Shown here: in pieces, positions 37,335 to 50,148 of the stretch
How the letters are laid out: every line of letters begins with the position of its first letter
How positions within the stretch are numbered: the stretch's first letter is position 1
Source of the DNA: Cavia porcellus
Lineage: Eukaryota; Chordata; Mammalia; Rodentia; Caviidae
Reading direction: 5' to 3'
Length of the DNA stretch: 64,000 nucleotides
NCBI RefSeq assembly: GCF_034190915.1
Contig: NW_026947503.1
Location: 18,508,532-18,572,531, forward strand
Notes under the pieces: generated by a model
The model's database searches: none
What the model was told of the DNA's origin: nothing
Seen by the model: the letters and a program-made list of their open reading frames with translations, nothing else
Translations under genes and position numbers: made by a program

Positions 37335-38780
37335 TGAGATTCTTAATGAGTAACTGAAGAGCAAATAAACTCAAAACATATCAAGGCCATGTACGGGATA
37401 ATGTGGAAACTATGCACGGACTACAAAATTGTGATTAATCAAATTTTAGACCACATGAAATATTTTTCAAATAAAACATAAGGTAAAATACTAATGAGAG
37501 TATTGTAAAGATTAAATATGACTAAAAGTGGAAGGCACTGGATCAGATTGGATGCTGAATATTTTTAGGTATCTTTTAAACATTTTTGTCAGTTCTAAGT
37601 TAATGTTATTTGTTCATCAATAAAATGACTTGCTTTTGTGCTAGTGTTCTTTATATTCTTTATTCTCTACCACCTTGAGAGGAAATTGTATTACATACAT
37701 TAGTTACTGTACATATATATATGAGAAATAGTCACATTAATATAAATGAAACTGCAGTAACAAAGTCTTCTATTTTATTTTCCTTTGACATAATCACTGG
37801 ATGTGATTTATACCTTAATGTTTATTCCCCTTCGGAAAAGGGGAGCATGGTTGGTGAAGGGGTTTTAATTTCTGTTCATGTATAGGAATAATAATGTTGA
37901 GAAACTGAGTAATTATAATTAACAAGAAAAACAGTGAGTTACTTTCTTTTGAAAAATATCCAGTTGCAAACAGTCCTCTGTGTGTGTGTGTAATTTCTTT
38001 TGGAATTATTATTGTTTGTGTAAACTTGTAACTTCAGCATAAAATGTAAGAAGGAAAGGAGGCCCAACTTGTTTGAGTTACCTGCTTAAGTGCATGTAAT
38101 TGATTCAGGGAAGCACAGTTAGAAGTCCTGCCTTCTTCCTAATATCCTATAACTTCCAACATTATATCAAGTATTAATGAAAATGTAAAATGCCTGTAGC
38201 AGTACATTGGAATGTGATGGCATATGTGGTGTGAAATGATTATGTTCCACATCCTTTTCGTTTATCTCATTGTTAGACACACAAGATAAATCTGCTTTGT
38301 ATTATTTTAATATACTTATATAAGGGAATTTTATAACCATATAGTATGTTAGCTTTTGTCTACCCTGCAATGGCACATGTCAGGATATAAAATATATTGC
38401 TTAAAGTTGTTTTCTTCAGACAAATTTATTTCCAAATGTACTGTTTTGAATGTAACACACTAGAGATGTAGGATTCTCAGATATTGATGTACAAAATATT
38501 AACTACTGGTGAAGACCAAATATGAGTAATAATGGTATCTAATTTGGTATATTCTGATATTGTTTGAGATAAAGCTAGATTAATCATGTAATTAGTTTTA
38601 AATTCTAAAAGTTCCACTTGACATCTTTTAGCTTTTAGCATTTATATTTTATATGACTCTTATAATGGGAAGTGATGTCATATAAACTCTTACCTTGAAA
38701 AGTATTTTACAGTAAAAATTACACAGTGAGTAATATGAAGACCATTGTTTTAATTTTTCTTTATACTTACTTCTTAAATT
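37335..38780. other. Unannotated AT-rich intergenic sequence
   Basis: No gene or confident repeat was recognised. A very weak MIR-like segment lies near 37490-37600. Confidence 0.45.
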
Positions 38781-38791
38781 TTAAATTTCTA

Positions 38792-38890
38792 GGGGCTGGG
38801 GATTTGGCTCAGCAGCATAAGCGCCTCTCTTGCAAGCAGGCAGTCGTGAGTTCGATCCCTGGTACCAATAAAAACGAAAAAGACAAAAAA
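38792..38890 (+). mobile_element. ID SINE with 'GATAAAAACGAAAAAGAC'-type tail
   Basis: An intact core with a tail AATAAAAACGAAAAAGAC is flanked by AAATTTCTA at 38783-38791 and 38891-38899. The tail is shared with the copy at 8.57 kb. Confidence 0.93.
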
Positions 38891-39049
38891 AAATTTCTAT
38901 TGAAAAATCTAAGTGATGTGACTAACTCTTTATAGAGGTTAACAAATCTCATAGAAGTATTTGAGTCTTCAAGGTATGTTTGAAAAATTAGCAATTAAAA
39001 AATCATACCTAAAATATTTGCATCTTATAAAAATGTATGCATATCTCTC

Positions 39050-39510
39050 AGTTATTTTTCATGTTGCTGAAACAAAATACTTGTTAAGGGGCTGGGGATT
39101 TAGCTCAGCGGCATAAGTGCCTGCCTTGCAAGCATGTGGTCATGAGTTTGATCCCTGGTACCGGTAAGCAAAACAAAACAAAATACTTGTTAACATGGAA
39201 AAGTTTTATTTAGCTCACACTTTATACAAGCATCAGTCCATAATAGGCTGGCTCCATGACCGAGTGGAACATGACAGAGGGACAAGACTTCATGGTGGCA
39301 GAAAACAGTTAAAACAAGAGAAAGTGATGAAAGCTTCTTTCTGTCCTTTATATTTCATGTAGGCTACTCGCACTATGTTGGGAGCAGCACTCACACCTTT
39401 ATTCCCAGTATTGGACCACAAATCAATCAAAAACTCTAGATTCAGTTACCTTTGAAAAACACCCCCCATGACTGTATAAGGTTTTGGGGGACATTTAGAC
39501 ACAAACCATA
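39050..39510 (-). mobile_element. MaLR-type LTR split by an ID SINE
   Basis: 'GTTGCTGAAACAAAATACTT', 'AGTTTTATTTAGCTCACAC', 'GCATCAGTCCATAATAGGC', 'CTTCATGGTGGCAGAAAAC' and 'TTTTGGGGGACATTTAGACA' give the reverse-oriented MT/ORR1-like order. An ID copy interrupts it at 39088. Confidence 0.8.
39088..39176 (+). mobile_element. ID SINE with perfect 17-bp target duplication
   Basis: AACAAAATACTTGTTAA is present at 39071-39087 and again at 39177-39193, on either side of a complete ID core. The element therefore inserted after the surrounding MaLR LTR. Confidence 0.96.
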
Positions 39511-39514
39511 GCAG

Positions 39515-42220
39515 CACATTTTTTACTGACCAGGAACATGTGAAAGTATATACAGGTAACAAACTTTTAGCATATTTGTGATATTTTATTTCATTAAAAA
39601 ATAGCTTTGAGTGCAATCATACAAAATAACAAATGGTGTGTCACAACACCTTGTTAATCTCAATATTTTTGTTAGAACTTTATTACTTGAAATACATACA
39701 TTTTCCAGAAATTTACTTAAATAAAGTATATTATGAGCAAACATTTTTGAAATATTTTTAATACCCAAAGTTCATGTGCTGTTTATATAAGTTTTATTCT
39801 TCAAGGAAAATAGACAATGGCATAGCATAATCAGGTGTTGTACCACTACTTTGATAGATACCAACAATAGCCTGGCAACCTCAGGTCCTCAAACCTACCT
39901 AATTACCTTTTGGCAGAAGAATCAAACTTTTAGTGTTAATTCGTAAACTTTTCCTCAATATGGAAAATGTCTTGTTGCATTTTTTCACTCTCAATGATTT
40001 CCAATTTAAGGAAAGTTTAATTTAGATTCCTCAGAATGAATATTTGTCAGGAGAATTTAAGAGGACAACAGCATCTGAAAAGTTCTTTGAACACTGCTTT
40101 CTTGTTTACCCGTGCTGATCAAAGGAAGTAGGGTAAGTTACAGTTACTCTACTCAAATTATGTCATTAGGAAAGGAATATCTATTGACAAAGTTGTTTTG
40201 ATTTTATTTCAGGGGCCTTGCGGCTGAGTCAGCAAGCTGTCAAATACAAAATAATGCCCCACTTCTCAGAGGACAGCTGTTTCCAGGAGCCCAGCCAACG
40301 GATAATATTTTATAATCATCTTAGCATCTGGGTCACTTTGTATGATGTATGTTGTTCTCAGACTCAAAATGTTTTCTCTGTCCATTCCCTCATCCCACAC
40401 CTGCCAGCTCTGTGCACAAGATTTTGAGTATCCAAAGAAAGGAGGAAATCAGACACTGAAAGAACTTGTGTTGTCAATTTCTATATGAAGGAAAACCATG
40501 TGGCCCTCTGCTTTAGACCATCATAGAAACAAAGAAATCAAGATTTGTGGCATTAAAATGCAGTGATTGGAAGAGTGTTCAAACTGGTTAGATTTAGTAT
40601 CATTAATACTTCCCCATTTTAGATTCAATACCACATTTACTATAGAAAAAAAAAAATAAAGCATGGTTCATAGCAATTGAATCAAATATCTTCAGACTGA
40701 CATCTTGACAAGTAATGATTGCATGCTCTCATAAGTACTGACCACTTTCCAAAGAAATCATAGATAACATTTGCACAGTACACTAGTCACACTGACTTTC
40801 CTGCTCATCCTGATCTATACTTCACAGGCTTCTGAAGAACCAGCTACTTTTTGGACCTTTGTCCCTTTCTCTAATTTTCACTACACATTTTGTTATAGTT
40901 GTACAAGTTCTTGCCTTAAGGCATTTGTATAGTTGATACAAATGCCAAGTTTCAAAACTAAATAAGAAACCATCTTCTAAAAATTTAGTCAGTAAAATAA
41001 ACTAATAAAATAGGAATTAACTTGGGGAAAATGTACCTTGTATCAGTCTGGCAAAGCATTGAAACATCTAAGTTTAAGAGTTTCAAAGGACTACCTTAGT
41101 GAATGAAAAGATGCAGACACATTGAGAGAAAAAAAAAAAGTAAAAAAGGCTAAAAGAACAAGGTAAAGCTTTAGAGAACATACACTATATTTAAAATAAC
41201 ACTTTTTAATCAAAAGATGTATGAATTTCTTTTAGAAGAAAAATTGGTTATAAAATTGTCTTATTGCTAACATAAAACATTCTAGAAATAAATGTCAACA
41301 CAGCAGGACAAAAATAGGAGGTAACAGAAAAAAATTTTGGAAGATATTATCAGAGACCTGGCCAAGTTCCTTATTTCCCAAATAAATGTATAGTGAAAGT
41401 TTAAATAAATGCGATAAGTGGCGTGATTTTAAGGCTACAGGATGATCAAAACCCTCTAGCAGGGTTTTAAACTCAGGAGGCAGAAACAGAGATTCTGCAG
41501 GTGACTCCTATTTCTTAGTTTTGCAAACAAAAAGAGGGGATACTGAGGAAATTGCAGGAACTCAGCAGGACCTTGGGAGTCACTTCAAAGACTTCTCCAA
41601 ATAGTAAATTACGCGAAGGTAGGAAAACCGACTTATCTCCAGGATGACATTCATGGTGAGAGTAAAACAGGAGAAGGGAGATGTCATTTGAGGAATGTCT
41701 CACACTTCAGGTTACTACAGGCCTCAGCCAGGACCAGTGATTCATAAAGGTTCACTTATATGAACCTGCTGCCATCTCCCGGCAAGGGGCCTAGGTCTAT
41801 GACATGGATAAACATAGAATAAATAGATAAACGTAGAAGACAATTAGTTCATTTTAAAACCTGCTCAGTGCCACTTGGTAGAGGTCTTCATCAAATGTCA
41901 TTTTATATTTAAATGACAATCTGGGATTTTAAAGAAATATAGATAACAAGCACTATATGAAAAACAGTAGAAAAAAGAATTCAGAAATAAAACAACATTG
42001 TAATAGAAAATTATAATGATAAAAAGGAATCTAAATATATTGGAAAGTGAAAAATTTAGGTACATATTTCCAAAAAGGATACAAACTAGTTAATATATGT
42101 ATACTCCATAATGTAATAATGTACACATTAATATAGAGAAGATATAAAAAATAATACTCAAGGATTGAAAATATACATGATTGAGTGATATTAAAATAGT
42201 ATTTTAAGCAGTTGCTAAAT
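39515..42220. other. Unannotated AT-rich intergenic sequence
   Basis: No coding exon was recognised. The segment at about 41440-41810 is less AT-rich and may contain an unrecognised old LTR, but I have no family match. Confidence 0.45.
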
Positions 42221-42224
42221 CACC

Positions 42225-42615
42225 ACCCCCATCAGAAATTAATATTTTCCATACAGCATCAGAGTGCACTCTTATGCCTCCTCACAAGCCATTTGGAAAA
42301 CCTAAATTCACCCAAGATGGTATTTCCTGGAGGGAACTGACACAGGTGATTAGGTCAGAAGGAAGGAACTGCCAGGCATGGGAAGACATGAACAGGGCAG
42401 AGAGACCCTCTTCCTCTGCCGCATGAGGATACAGTGAGCCGAGTTCATCTCTGAACAGATCGTGCAGGACTTCATCAGACATTGAGCCTGCTGGCAAGCT
42501 GAAAATGGATTTCACAGCTTTCACATTGTGAGAAGTGAATTGCAGTGTTTTGACTTTTTATTGCATCACTCAATTAATGGTATTTTGTTGTAATTCCTTG
42601 AATGAACTAAGATAT
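42225..42615 (+). mobile_element. MLT1-type MaLR LTR
   Basis: 'ACAGGTGATTAGGTCAGAAG', 'CTCTTCCTCTGCCGCATGAG', 'GATACAGTGAGCCGAG', 'TTTCACATTGTGAGAAGTGA' and 'AATGGTATTTTGTTGTAATT' with 'GAATGAACTAAGA' follow the 5'-to-3' order of MLT1 LTRs. It is diverged and probably solo. Confidence 0.7.
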
Positions 42616-42964
42616 TTTTTATAGTTAATATTTCTTCTTTGGTAGTTTTATTAGTAATCAAAATGCTCTTCTTTTGAATTAGGTTCTTTGCATGTAAATA
42701 ATAGGAATACATAGTCAAATATGCAAAGCAAAATCTTATATAAAAATAATTGAGAAATTTAAAGTTATTGTGAATCTTTTCAACAGTCTAATAAGAAACA
42801 AATCATGGAGACAAAACTAACTTCCAATGTTTCTGTGAAACAATCCACATTTTAAGAAGAAATATTAAACTCTAAGGTCCATGAATGGAGACTACCTGTT
42901 AAAATTAATATGCATCAAAACTTTAACTAACATTGTTTTATATATTTTATTAAATGGCACTATG

Positions 42965-43058
42965 GGGATGGGGATTTAGCTCAGTGCATAAGTGCCTGCC
43001 TTGTGAGCTCATGGTAGTAAGTTCAATTGCTGGTACAAAAAAAAAAAAAAAAAAAAAA
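42965..43058 (+). mobile_element. ID SINE with perfect 8-bp target duplication
   Basis: GGGATGGGGATTTAGCTCAG core, altered B box (GTTCAATTGCTGG), 22-A tail, and GCACTATG at 42957-42964 and 43059-43066. Confidence 0.92.
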
Positions 43059-43127
43059 GCACTATGTTATGCATATAAGCTCCAGAATGATGTACAAATT
43101 TTTAAAAAGTTATCATAGTACAGAACA

Positions 43128-43270
43128 CATTGTTTTAGACAGCCTGATTATGTAATGCAGGCTGCCCTTCAACTCACTGTGTAGGCCAAGCTATCCTCAA
43201 ACTCAAGAAGACCTTCCTACTGCTGTATCTGCTTTGCTGAGACTACAGGAGTGCATAATGACATTGGCTT
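43128..43270 (-). mobile_element. B1-type SINE
   Basis: 'TTTTAGACAGCCTGATTATG', 'CTTCAACTCACTGTGTAGGC' and 'TGCTGAGACTACAGGAGTGC' form a diverged reverse-oriented B1 monomer. Confidence 0.7.
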
Positions 43271-43274
43271 AAAG

Positions 43275-46200
43275 CTATACCTTCTCATAATGATTTGATT
43301 CTGAAACAAAAAGACCATATAGTTATTGAGGTCAATAATTCTGTGATCAACTACCAGCACTGGAGAATTTAGGAAGTTACTAGTATGGAGCTGGTTCTCC
43401 TTTTGCCTTTTTTGAAGTGGAAGATCAGATGATAGCATCCCATATCTATCAGCATGACCACTAATCTCTCAGTAAACACATTCACAAATGCAACCCGAAT
43501 TTCTGATTTACCAGCTATGTATCTGGGCATCCCGTAGAGCAGTCAGATTAACACATAAAATTTCCATGCCAGAACTACACAGCAAAATTTTCTGAAATGC
43601 AAACAAAGCTTATATTAAATTATATTTATAGCTAAGCATGTATTTACTAAAACCTAGAAGGAAGTACTGAAGATATGTGGACTGGAAAGTCAGCTGTGGT
43701 AGCTAGAAAGGTACAATAAATATAAATAAGGTAGGAAAAATAGTAAGCTGAGTAAATATTTTAAAAGGTGTGACAAATACTGCTTTGCTGAAAAAAAAAT
43801 ACTGATGTCATAAACTCCTCTGAAGAGAGGATCACCAGAAAAAAGGAGAGAAGACTAAGTAACAATATTAAAGACAAAAGGGCTGGCATTATTATGAGCA
43901 GAAATTTTATAATTCATGAAAGATAGTATTGCAATTTCATCACAATATATTTGAATGTTCATATGAAATTTTCAAACTTCACTTTTAATAATTATTCTTT
44001 TCTGGGTAATGAGGATTTGATTTGATATTATTTCATACATAATTTTATTATTATTTTTTTCTTTTTTTATTTAAAGCGAAAAAAGAAAGGAAATAAAAAA
44101 GCAGTAAGAGGGTAGAAGTAATGCAGAATTTGAAGAAAAATAATATACAGTAAGAAATCACTAGTTAATAGATTACATATTGTCTTCTTAGAAACAGTTG
44201 TCAAATTTATAAAATTAAAGCATATAAAGTGGACATTCATACATTGATATTGGAGACAGTTCCATTCAATGATCCAATAAAAGCTCAGTAATATGGTTTT
44301 CCATCCTACACACTCAAACATACCTGCGGTTATATCCCTTAGACCACCTTCCTTTCCTCTCTTTTTTATAATAACAATTACACTTTTTGGGTTTTATTAC
44401 TCCCACAGTTCTTATTACTTTTTTTGAAGAGAATAAAACCAAACATAACTAAGCACAATAGTCAGTTAGAACAGAAGGGTGGGCATAGTACATGATGCAA
44501 AAATAGAATACCAGGTGATCAAAAGTGGTTACCATTGTGTCTCTTGCTATTTTTAAATTGAGTTGCCTATATCATCAGGTATAATAGAATTGATCAAAAC
44601 AGTACAGAACAAGACCAATAAAATCTACATTGGAGAACTTACAGGACTTCAAAAGAAGATAATAGTCAAACCATAATGGGCATCCTAGTAAATCTTATTG
44701 CCTTCAAAGTGGTTGCCTATACCCTCAAACTTGATACTATCAAACAAAATAGAATTTTTTTACCAAAGAAAAATTAAAAGTCTGAATCCTAGAAAACGTC
44801 TTTAAAATATATTAAAGAATTCATGTTTCTCAAGAAATAGTTCTATGCTCCTGTAAATATGAGTTTTGCCTTTTGTCATTCTTGACTACATTAATATAGA
44901 AACAGTTGCTGATTTTATAAATCTTTATAATCATTTATATTGTCTTTCACTCAACTGAAACCATATACAAGAAAACAAGACTCTTTTCTTACAGCATTCT
45001 AAGTTCTGTTGGATTACACTTATTAAAACTTTAAGTAACTAACAATATAGCTCCTTCATTAAGTGTTTATACTCTAATCATTTCAGAAAGCAGAATAGAT
45101 GCAATACTCAGAGCTATTAGAAAAATTATATATTTCAGTTTTAGTGACAACCCTCAGGCTTAATATTAAGAGTTCATAGAATGGGTATGTCTACACTGGG
45201 GCAGATGCTGAACCAATGAGACTGGTTGCTGTACCATTTCCAATGCTTATTTGGATTAAGCAGAGATTACTATTAAGCAGTTGATGAGTGCTTTTTAAAA
45301 ATTCAGTATTGTTATATCTATTCTAGAGTTTTGAAATGGAGTTAATCATCTTGAGGTAAAAGATGCTTTTTTTTTAATAAAGAAGTTTCCTTTATTGCCT
45401 ATCTAAGAAGAAAAAAAGAAAGAGTAGTTTGAAGTACTAGGCTGATATAAAATGTATAGCACCAATATTTACCATTTCCAGACTGTAACAAATATTTCTA
45501 CAGCCAAATCTAAGTCCTAAATTTCCTAACTTCTGTGATTGCAATTGTAAGCCCTTATCTGCAGCTCAGGAAAAGGATCAGAATTCACTCCTGGAGAATA
45601 ATATTCCCTACAGAAGTTGTTTGCACAGAACTGCATACGTGTTTAACAAGAAAAGACAAAGTTATATTTTTATTTTAAACCTAAATGTATTTTTAGTTAT
45701 CGGGCCAAAACCTGATTTATAAATATCTAGCTCTCCTTATAACTTGTGTTTTCACACTCATTGGGCTAAAACGCTATTCATGGACATTGTGTTATCAATG
45801 TTCATAAGTTTCTAATTCTTCCTCATGACATTTGTACTAATTGTATTTATATAGTTCATTATGCAATTTAAAAGCAGCTTAGACAAGCTTCCAAATATGA
45901 GAAACTGTCAACTCTGTCTAAATATATTCAGTAGACTGTCAAGACTTTGTGTTAAAGACAAATATGATTGTTTTTCAATTTTATCTCACCTTTTAGGGGT
46001 CCCACACAATAGATTTTGCTCATATAATGTATAAAACAATAATACCGAAGACAAACCCTTGCTGTGATAATTATCTATAGTGGATGATAACAACTGTACT
46101 GGAAGAAAATTAATGCAATGTTTCAATGAAAGAAACTGAAGGTCACAGAGATCACTAACAAAGGCCACTGTGAATGACAAATCCATCAGATCAACTGTTT

Positions 46201-46320
46201 TAACTGCCTCACAAATTTAGTCTCATGTTACTAGAACTTCAGAGAACTTCAGTTCACAGATGAGTTGCTAACCTTGGCCAGTGCCCCTATTATTCAATGG
46301 CAAGGAAGGAAAGAGATATA
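43275..46320. other. Unannotated AT-rich intergenic sequence
   Basis: No coding exon, RNA gene or confident repeat was recognised in these 3 kb. Confidence 0.5.
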
Positions 46321-48100
46321 GCTTATCTAAGTTACTTTTACATTGCTGAAACTGACCCAACATCCACAATTTAAAGGAGGAAAATTTTATCTCACTGTTT
46401 GTAGAAGCTGCAATCCATAATTACCTGGCTCACAGGCAGGTTGGCATGACAGAAGAACATGGCAGAGGAGAGATACTCATGGTATGACAGTCAGGATGTA
46501 GAGAGAGATAGTAAAAGAAGTGGGGAACAGATACACTCTTCCAGACCACGCCCCCTAATGACCATGTCCTGTGACCAAGATTCATCTTCCACCATTACAT
46601 TTACCTATTAACTCATCATTAATGGATACTTCTATGATTTAAACCATCCCCAAATCCCAATTATGAGTACATCAGGATTTGGGGAGACATCTGGACATAA
46701 ACCATTGCATTATATCCCTTGTTCCCAAAAGACTCATGGGAATCTTTTTATGCAAAATGCATGTAGCACATATCTAAGATGTCAAAGCCCTAATAGTTGT
46801 AGTATTGCTGAAAAGTTCAAGTTCAGTTTATCCTATGAGAATTAAAGCAAACTTAGCTGTGATCTTCGGCAAAAAATCAAAGTAAAGTTAAAAAGTGGTG
46901 AAATACAAAGGCACAGGGTAAACATTTCTTTGAGAAAAGGAGAAATAGGATTCAAAGGAATGGGACCACAGCAAGACTGACACTCCCCTACTCAGGAAAA
47001 ATATTAAGTCCTATAGCTCCATATCCAAAATGCTAGGAACATTTTTGTGAGGTTGAACTTCTAGCAGCATGGATGGCCATGCCCCTGTGGCACATCTGGT
47101 AGTTGCAGCATTCAGGGTTCCTCTCTTGTGCTGGTTTTGCTCATGGCTTGAGGCATTCATTAGACATTCAATATTCCTGTGTTTTAAAGTTTTCTAGGGT
47201 CTCCAGTGCACTTTTGTTTTCAAATTCACAGCTTCATGCACTGCATCCCCAGAGGCACACCAACTGGCCTCCCTGGCCTTCTTCTGAAATCTGAATGGAA
47301 GCCTCCCTAACACTGCAATTCTTGCTTTCTGCACGTGTATAAAGCTGGCATCATGTGAAAAACAACAAAATATGCTACAGACCCAAGTAGTAGCTGAGTC
47401 CTTTTGCATTGTCTTTGTAGTGGCAGAGGCCTCTGCATGCCTACATGGGCAACAATGCTGAGTTGAATAATGTACTAGAATATGAATTTCTTTTCCTTAG
47501 GTTATGCCACTCTGGAGTATGGTGACCTGGGGTTCTCTTCTATAAGGAAAGTCGTTCACTTCCTACTGTAGTCTATGCCACCAAGGTGTTCTTTATTTTG
47601 TTCACAACCAAAGTACATGCCTTGTGAGAATAATTCATTCTAGAAACATGCTTGTAGTCCAAAGTACTGGTATATGAAAATAATATCTCCATGAAAAATA
47701 ATGAAAACTCAGATAATCTGTTCCATACACAAAAATATTCATATAAAATGACTATACTAATGTAATATAATATAAAATATAAAGAAAAATAATCAAATAA
47801 ACCTGCACTTATTTTTGAAAATATTTGTGGTTGACATGAGGGAGACAAGAGAGAGGCAGGTTACTGAGTAGGATGCCCTGCACTATCACTAATGGAATTA
47901 CTGTTATCTATTAGTTCAATGGAGTCTTTTTCTTTTCATGTTACTTTAAGAAGAAACCTACCCAATTGATCCATCCCGTGGATCAGTCCGTGGGCCTTCA
48001 GCTGGAGAGGGGACAGAGATGGGGGCAGGGCAAGAGAAAAGAGAGATGAAGACTTGGCGGGTTCCATTCAAGTCTCGTTTATTTTTAAAATGGCTACAAC

Positions 48101-48130
48101 TTATATAGAGTGGAGGCGGGCCAATGGGGC
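48101..48130 (-). promoter_or_regulatory. ERV LTR core promoter (TATA, GC and CCAAT boxes)
   Basis: Read on the minus strand, CCATTGGCCCGCCTCCAC is followed by TCTATATAAG. An inverted CCAAT box, a GC-rich element and a TATA box lie in standard order and spacing. The predicted start is at about 48072-48080. Confidence 0.75.
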
Positions 48131-48190
48131 AGGAAGAGCGCACAGAGTGTTATCTGATAGGTCACATCCGGATATATGACATACAGGAGA

Positions 48191-48303
48191 GGATTATGGG
48201 TAATGTAGGCAGACATGAGGATCATGGGAAATGTAGGCTGAAGCAGGAAGTTGCTTACGTCATGTGCATTGTAGGCAAGGGGAGGATCATGGGAAATGTA
48301 GGC
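48191..48303 (-). promoter_or_regulatory. Four tandem ZNF143/THAP11-like motifs in ERV U3
   Basis: Minus-strand CCTACATTTCCCATGATCC occurs twice (within 48219-48238 and 48284-48303), with variants CCTACATTACCCATAATCC (48191-48210) and CCTACAATGCACATGACGT (48257-48276). The form resembles the ACTACAnnTCCCAnnATGC element bound by ZNF143 and THAP11. Assignment to those factors is inference from the motif. Confidence 0.55.
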
Positions 48304-48608
48304 TGACACACAAAATGCCCTCAGGTGGGAGGAGCAGGGCAGCAGCTGCCATTCTGAGCCACTCCCTACATCTCCTCCCTTATTATTATATATTTTTTAG
48401 GAACATGGCAGGGTTCCTAATGTATTTTTTAGGAACATGGCTGGGAGGACAGTGCCTGTCTTGGGTCAAGGACTCCTCATATGAACCCAATCGAGCCTTA
48501 CCCATCATGGGCCTGCAGGACACCTGTTGGTACTGGACCTGTCTTAGGTGGCTGATTGGCACTACATATGTGTTCTAGTTGCCTGTCTCTGGCTGCCTGT
48601 CCAGTGCC

Positions 48609-50148
48609 TCAGGGCAGTAGGGCCACAGTATCATGTGGGCCATTGGTGGGTGTTCTTTCCCTATAAGTTTGTTGTTCTGCCATTTCCAACCGGTGGTAAT
48701 GTACCTGAATGGGCTTTGCCATAAATGTGTCAATCCTGTTATTAACATTATTAATGAGCATCATGATCCTCTGAAAAATACAAGGTCCTACAGTAAACAG
48801 TAACAGTAAGGCAGCTAGGGGTCCCAAGAGAGGGCAATGTAAGGGGAAAGGCCCCCCCACATGGAGGAGAAGGTGGTTTCTCCGAGGCGCTCTTTTTCTC
48901 TCTCTTTGAGGTGCTCTCTTAGTTTACTCATGGACTCTTTGACGACTCCCAGTGGTCAGCATAAAAACAACACTCTTCCTTGAGGGCAGCACATAAGCCA
49001 CCCTCCTTCATAAATAGGAGGTCTAGCCCTCTTCTATTCTGTAGGACTACCTCAGACAGAGAAGTCAGGGACGCCTGTAGAGCCATCACAGATGTTTCTA
49101 TTTCTTTTAAATCCTGACCTACTGCTGCCTGTAATTGAGCTAGATGCTGATTTCCCAACACTAGAGCTGGAGTCTCTGTTCCTATTCCCATTGCGATGCC
49201 TAACCCCAGTAATACAGCTAAGGTGAGTGTCGTGGGTTCTCTCTTAAATATATAGCCGGTCTGCGATGCCTGGAGGTAGTAGTCTCCTGGGTGGAAGGTT
49301 ATGTGAGGAAGAACCTGTACAAGAACACAAAAATCTGTAGACTTGTTAAAAACTGTAGACTTGTTAAAAACAGGGTGAGAGGCCAAAATTGTAGGCCCAA
49401 GACATTCCTGGGGGTAGAATGAGGTAATTATTTGGCTTGAACTCTGAGTGAAGCTGTGCACAGAGTTGTGCTGCCAGTGCTGGTGGACAGCTGGATTCCC
49501 CAAGACAAGTCCCTCTACCTGAGATGTCAGCTTGTGGTGATTGCCCCAGTCACAGTCAGATGAGTTAGAAGAACTGTTAAAGGTTAAATTGAGGTCCTTT
49601 CATTCATAATATGGGGGAGGAGCAGCCAAGCATAACCAACAGGATTGGGTGAGATCAGGTTGGGTATGATTTAAAGCCATGTATGCTCCTTTAATCAAAC
49701 TGAATAGGTTAGAATGTGAATATTGAGGAGCATGTATATGAACTGCCTGGTGTGGTGGGGCTTGAGAAACCCTTATGGTTGGGTGACTTACTGTGGTTGT
49801 TTGAACAGCAGTAACAGGATCTGTATTGGACTGATTGTATTTTGGATTTGGATTATATTTTGGCTTTAGAGCAGGATTTGGTCCTATGGGCGCAGATGAA
49901 ATCTGTAGAGGAACCTTTTTTATGAGAATAAGATTTCCCCTGTCTTTGCCTGACTCATAAACTCGAAGTCCTTAGGTGCGTCCTGTCAGCCAGCCAGGGT
50001 CTTCCGGAGTGGAGACAGTGACATTTAGAACCTGACAGGGTCTTTGATTGGCTGGTGGATAGCCATCTAGGCTGCACCCCAGTGGCCCCCATGTCAGTTT
50101 AAGGTGTTTATCGGGAAAGGCGGGTTGCCAGCTTAATTAATGCACTTT
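48609..50148 (-). pseudogene. env: Broken gammaretrovirus-like env (SU 3' part and TM)
   Basis: The best frame is 48928-49503 (191 codons). Visible in order are a surface-subunit end, a degenerate cleavage region (a KR pair without a basic residue at -4), a hydrophobic fusion-peptide-like stretch, a heptad helix, an immunosuppressive-domain-like segment and the CX6CC motif of gammaretroviral TM. A CWLC motif of the CXXC type found in SU lies at 49630-49641 after a proline-rich region. A transmembrane and tail segment is read from 48609-48860 in another frame. The gene is dead: in-frame stops at 49600-49602 and 49972-49974, a frame change near 48945, another at the seven-C run 48852-48858 (plus strand), and loss of the SU amino-terminal part at about 50148. 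Gag and pol are absent. Confidence 0.88.
49336..49371 (-). repeat. 18-bp in-frame tandem duplication in env
   Basis: The plus-strand unit TGTAGACTTGTTAAAAAC occurs twice with no difference, adding six residues (a VFNKST-type repeat with an N-linked glycosylation sequon) to the SU end. Identical copies suggest a recent event or an unusually well-preserved one. Confidence 0.95.

Larger units (their letters stand above)
47967..48370 (-). mobile_element. 3' LTR of a gammaretrovirus-like ERV
   Basis: On the minus strand a polypurine tract (AAGGGAGGAGA, 48371-48381) precedes a TG start at 48370. The LTR ends in CA at 47967, giving 404 bp. From 5' to 3' it contains direct repeats in U3 (48191-48303), an ATTGG (inverted CCAAT) box and a GC-rich box (48111-48130), a TATATAAG box (48101-48108), an AATAAA signal (48078-48083) and a pyrimidine-rich U5. 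AATAAA lies only about 20 bases after the TATA box, so R must be short. CAAT at 47963-47966 would be the 4-bp target duplication at this end. Confidence 0.85.

Noticed and set aside
48928..49503. Intact, possibly domesticated env (syncytin-like) gene
   Set aside because: The SU amino-terminal part is missing, two in-frame stops lie upstream in the same frame, and frame changes separate the membrane anchor from the ectodomain. It is a pseudogene.
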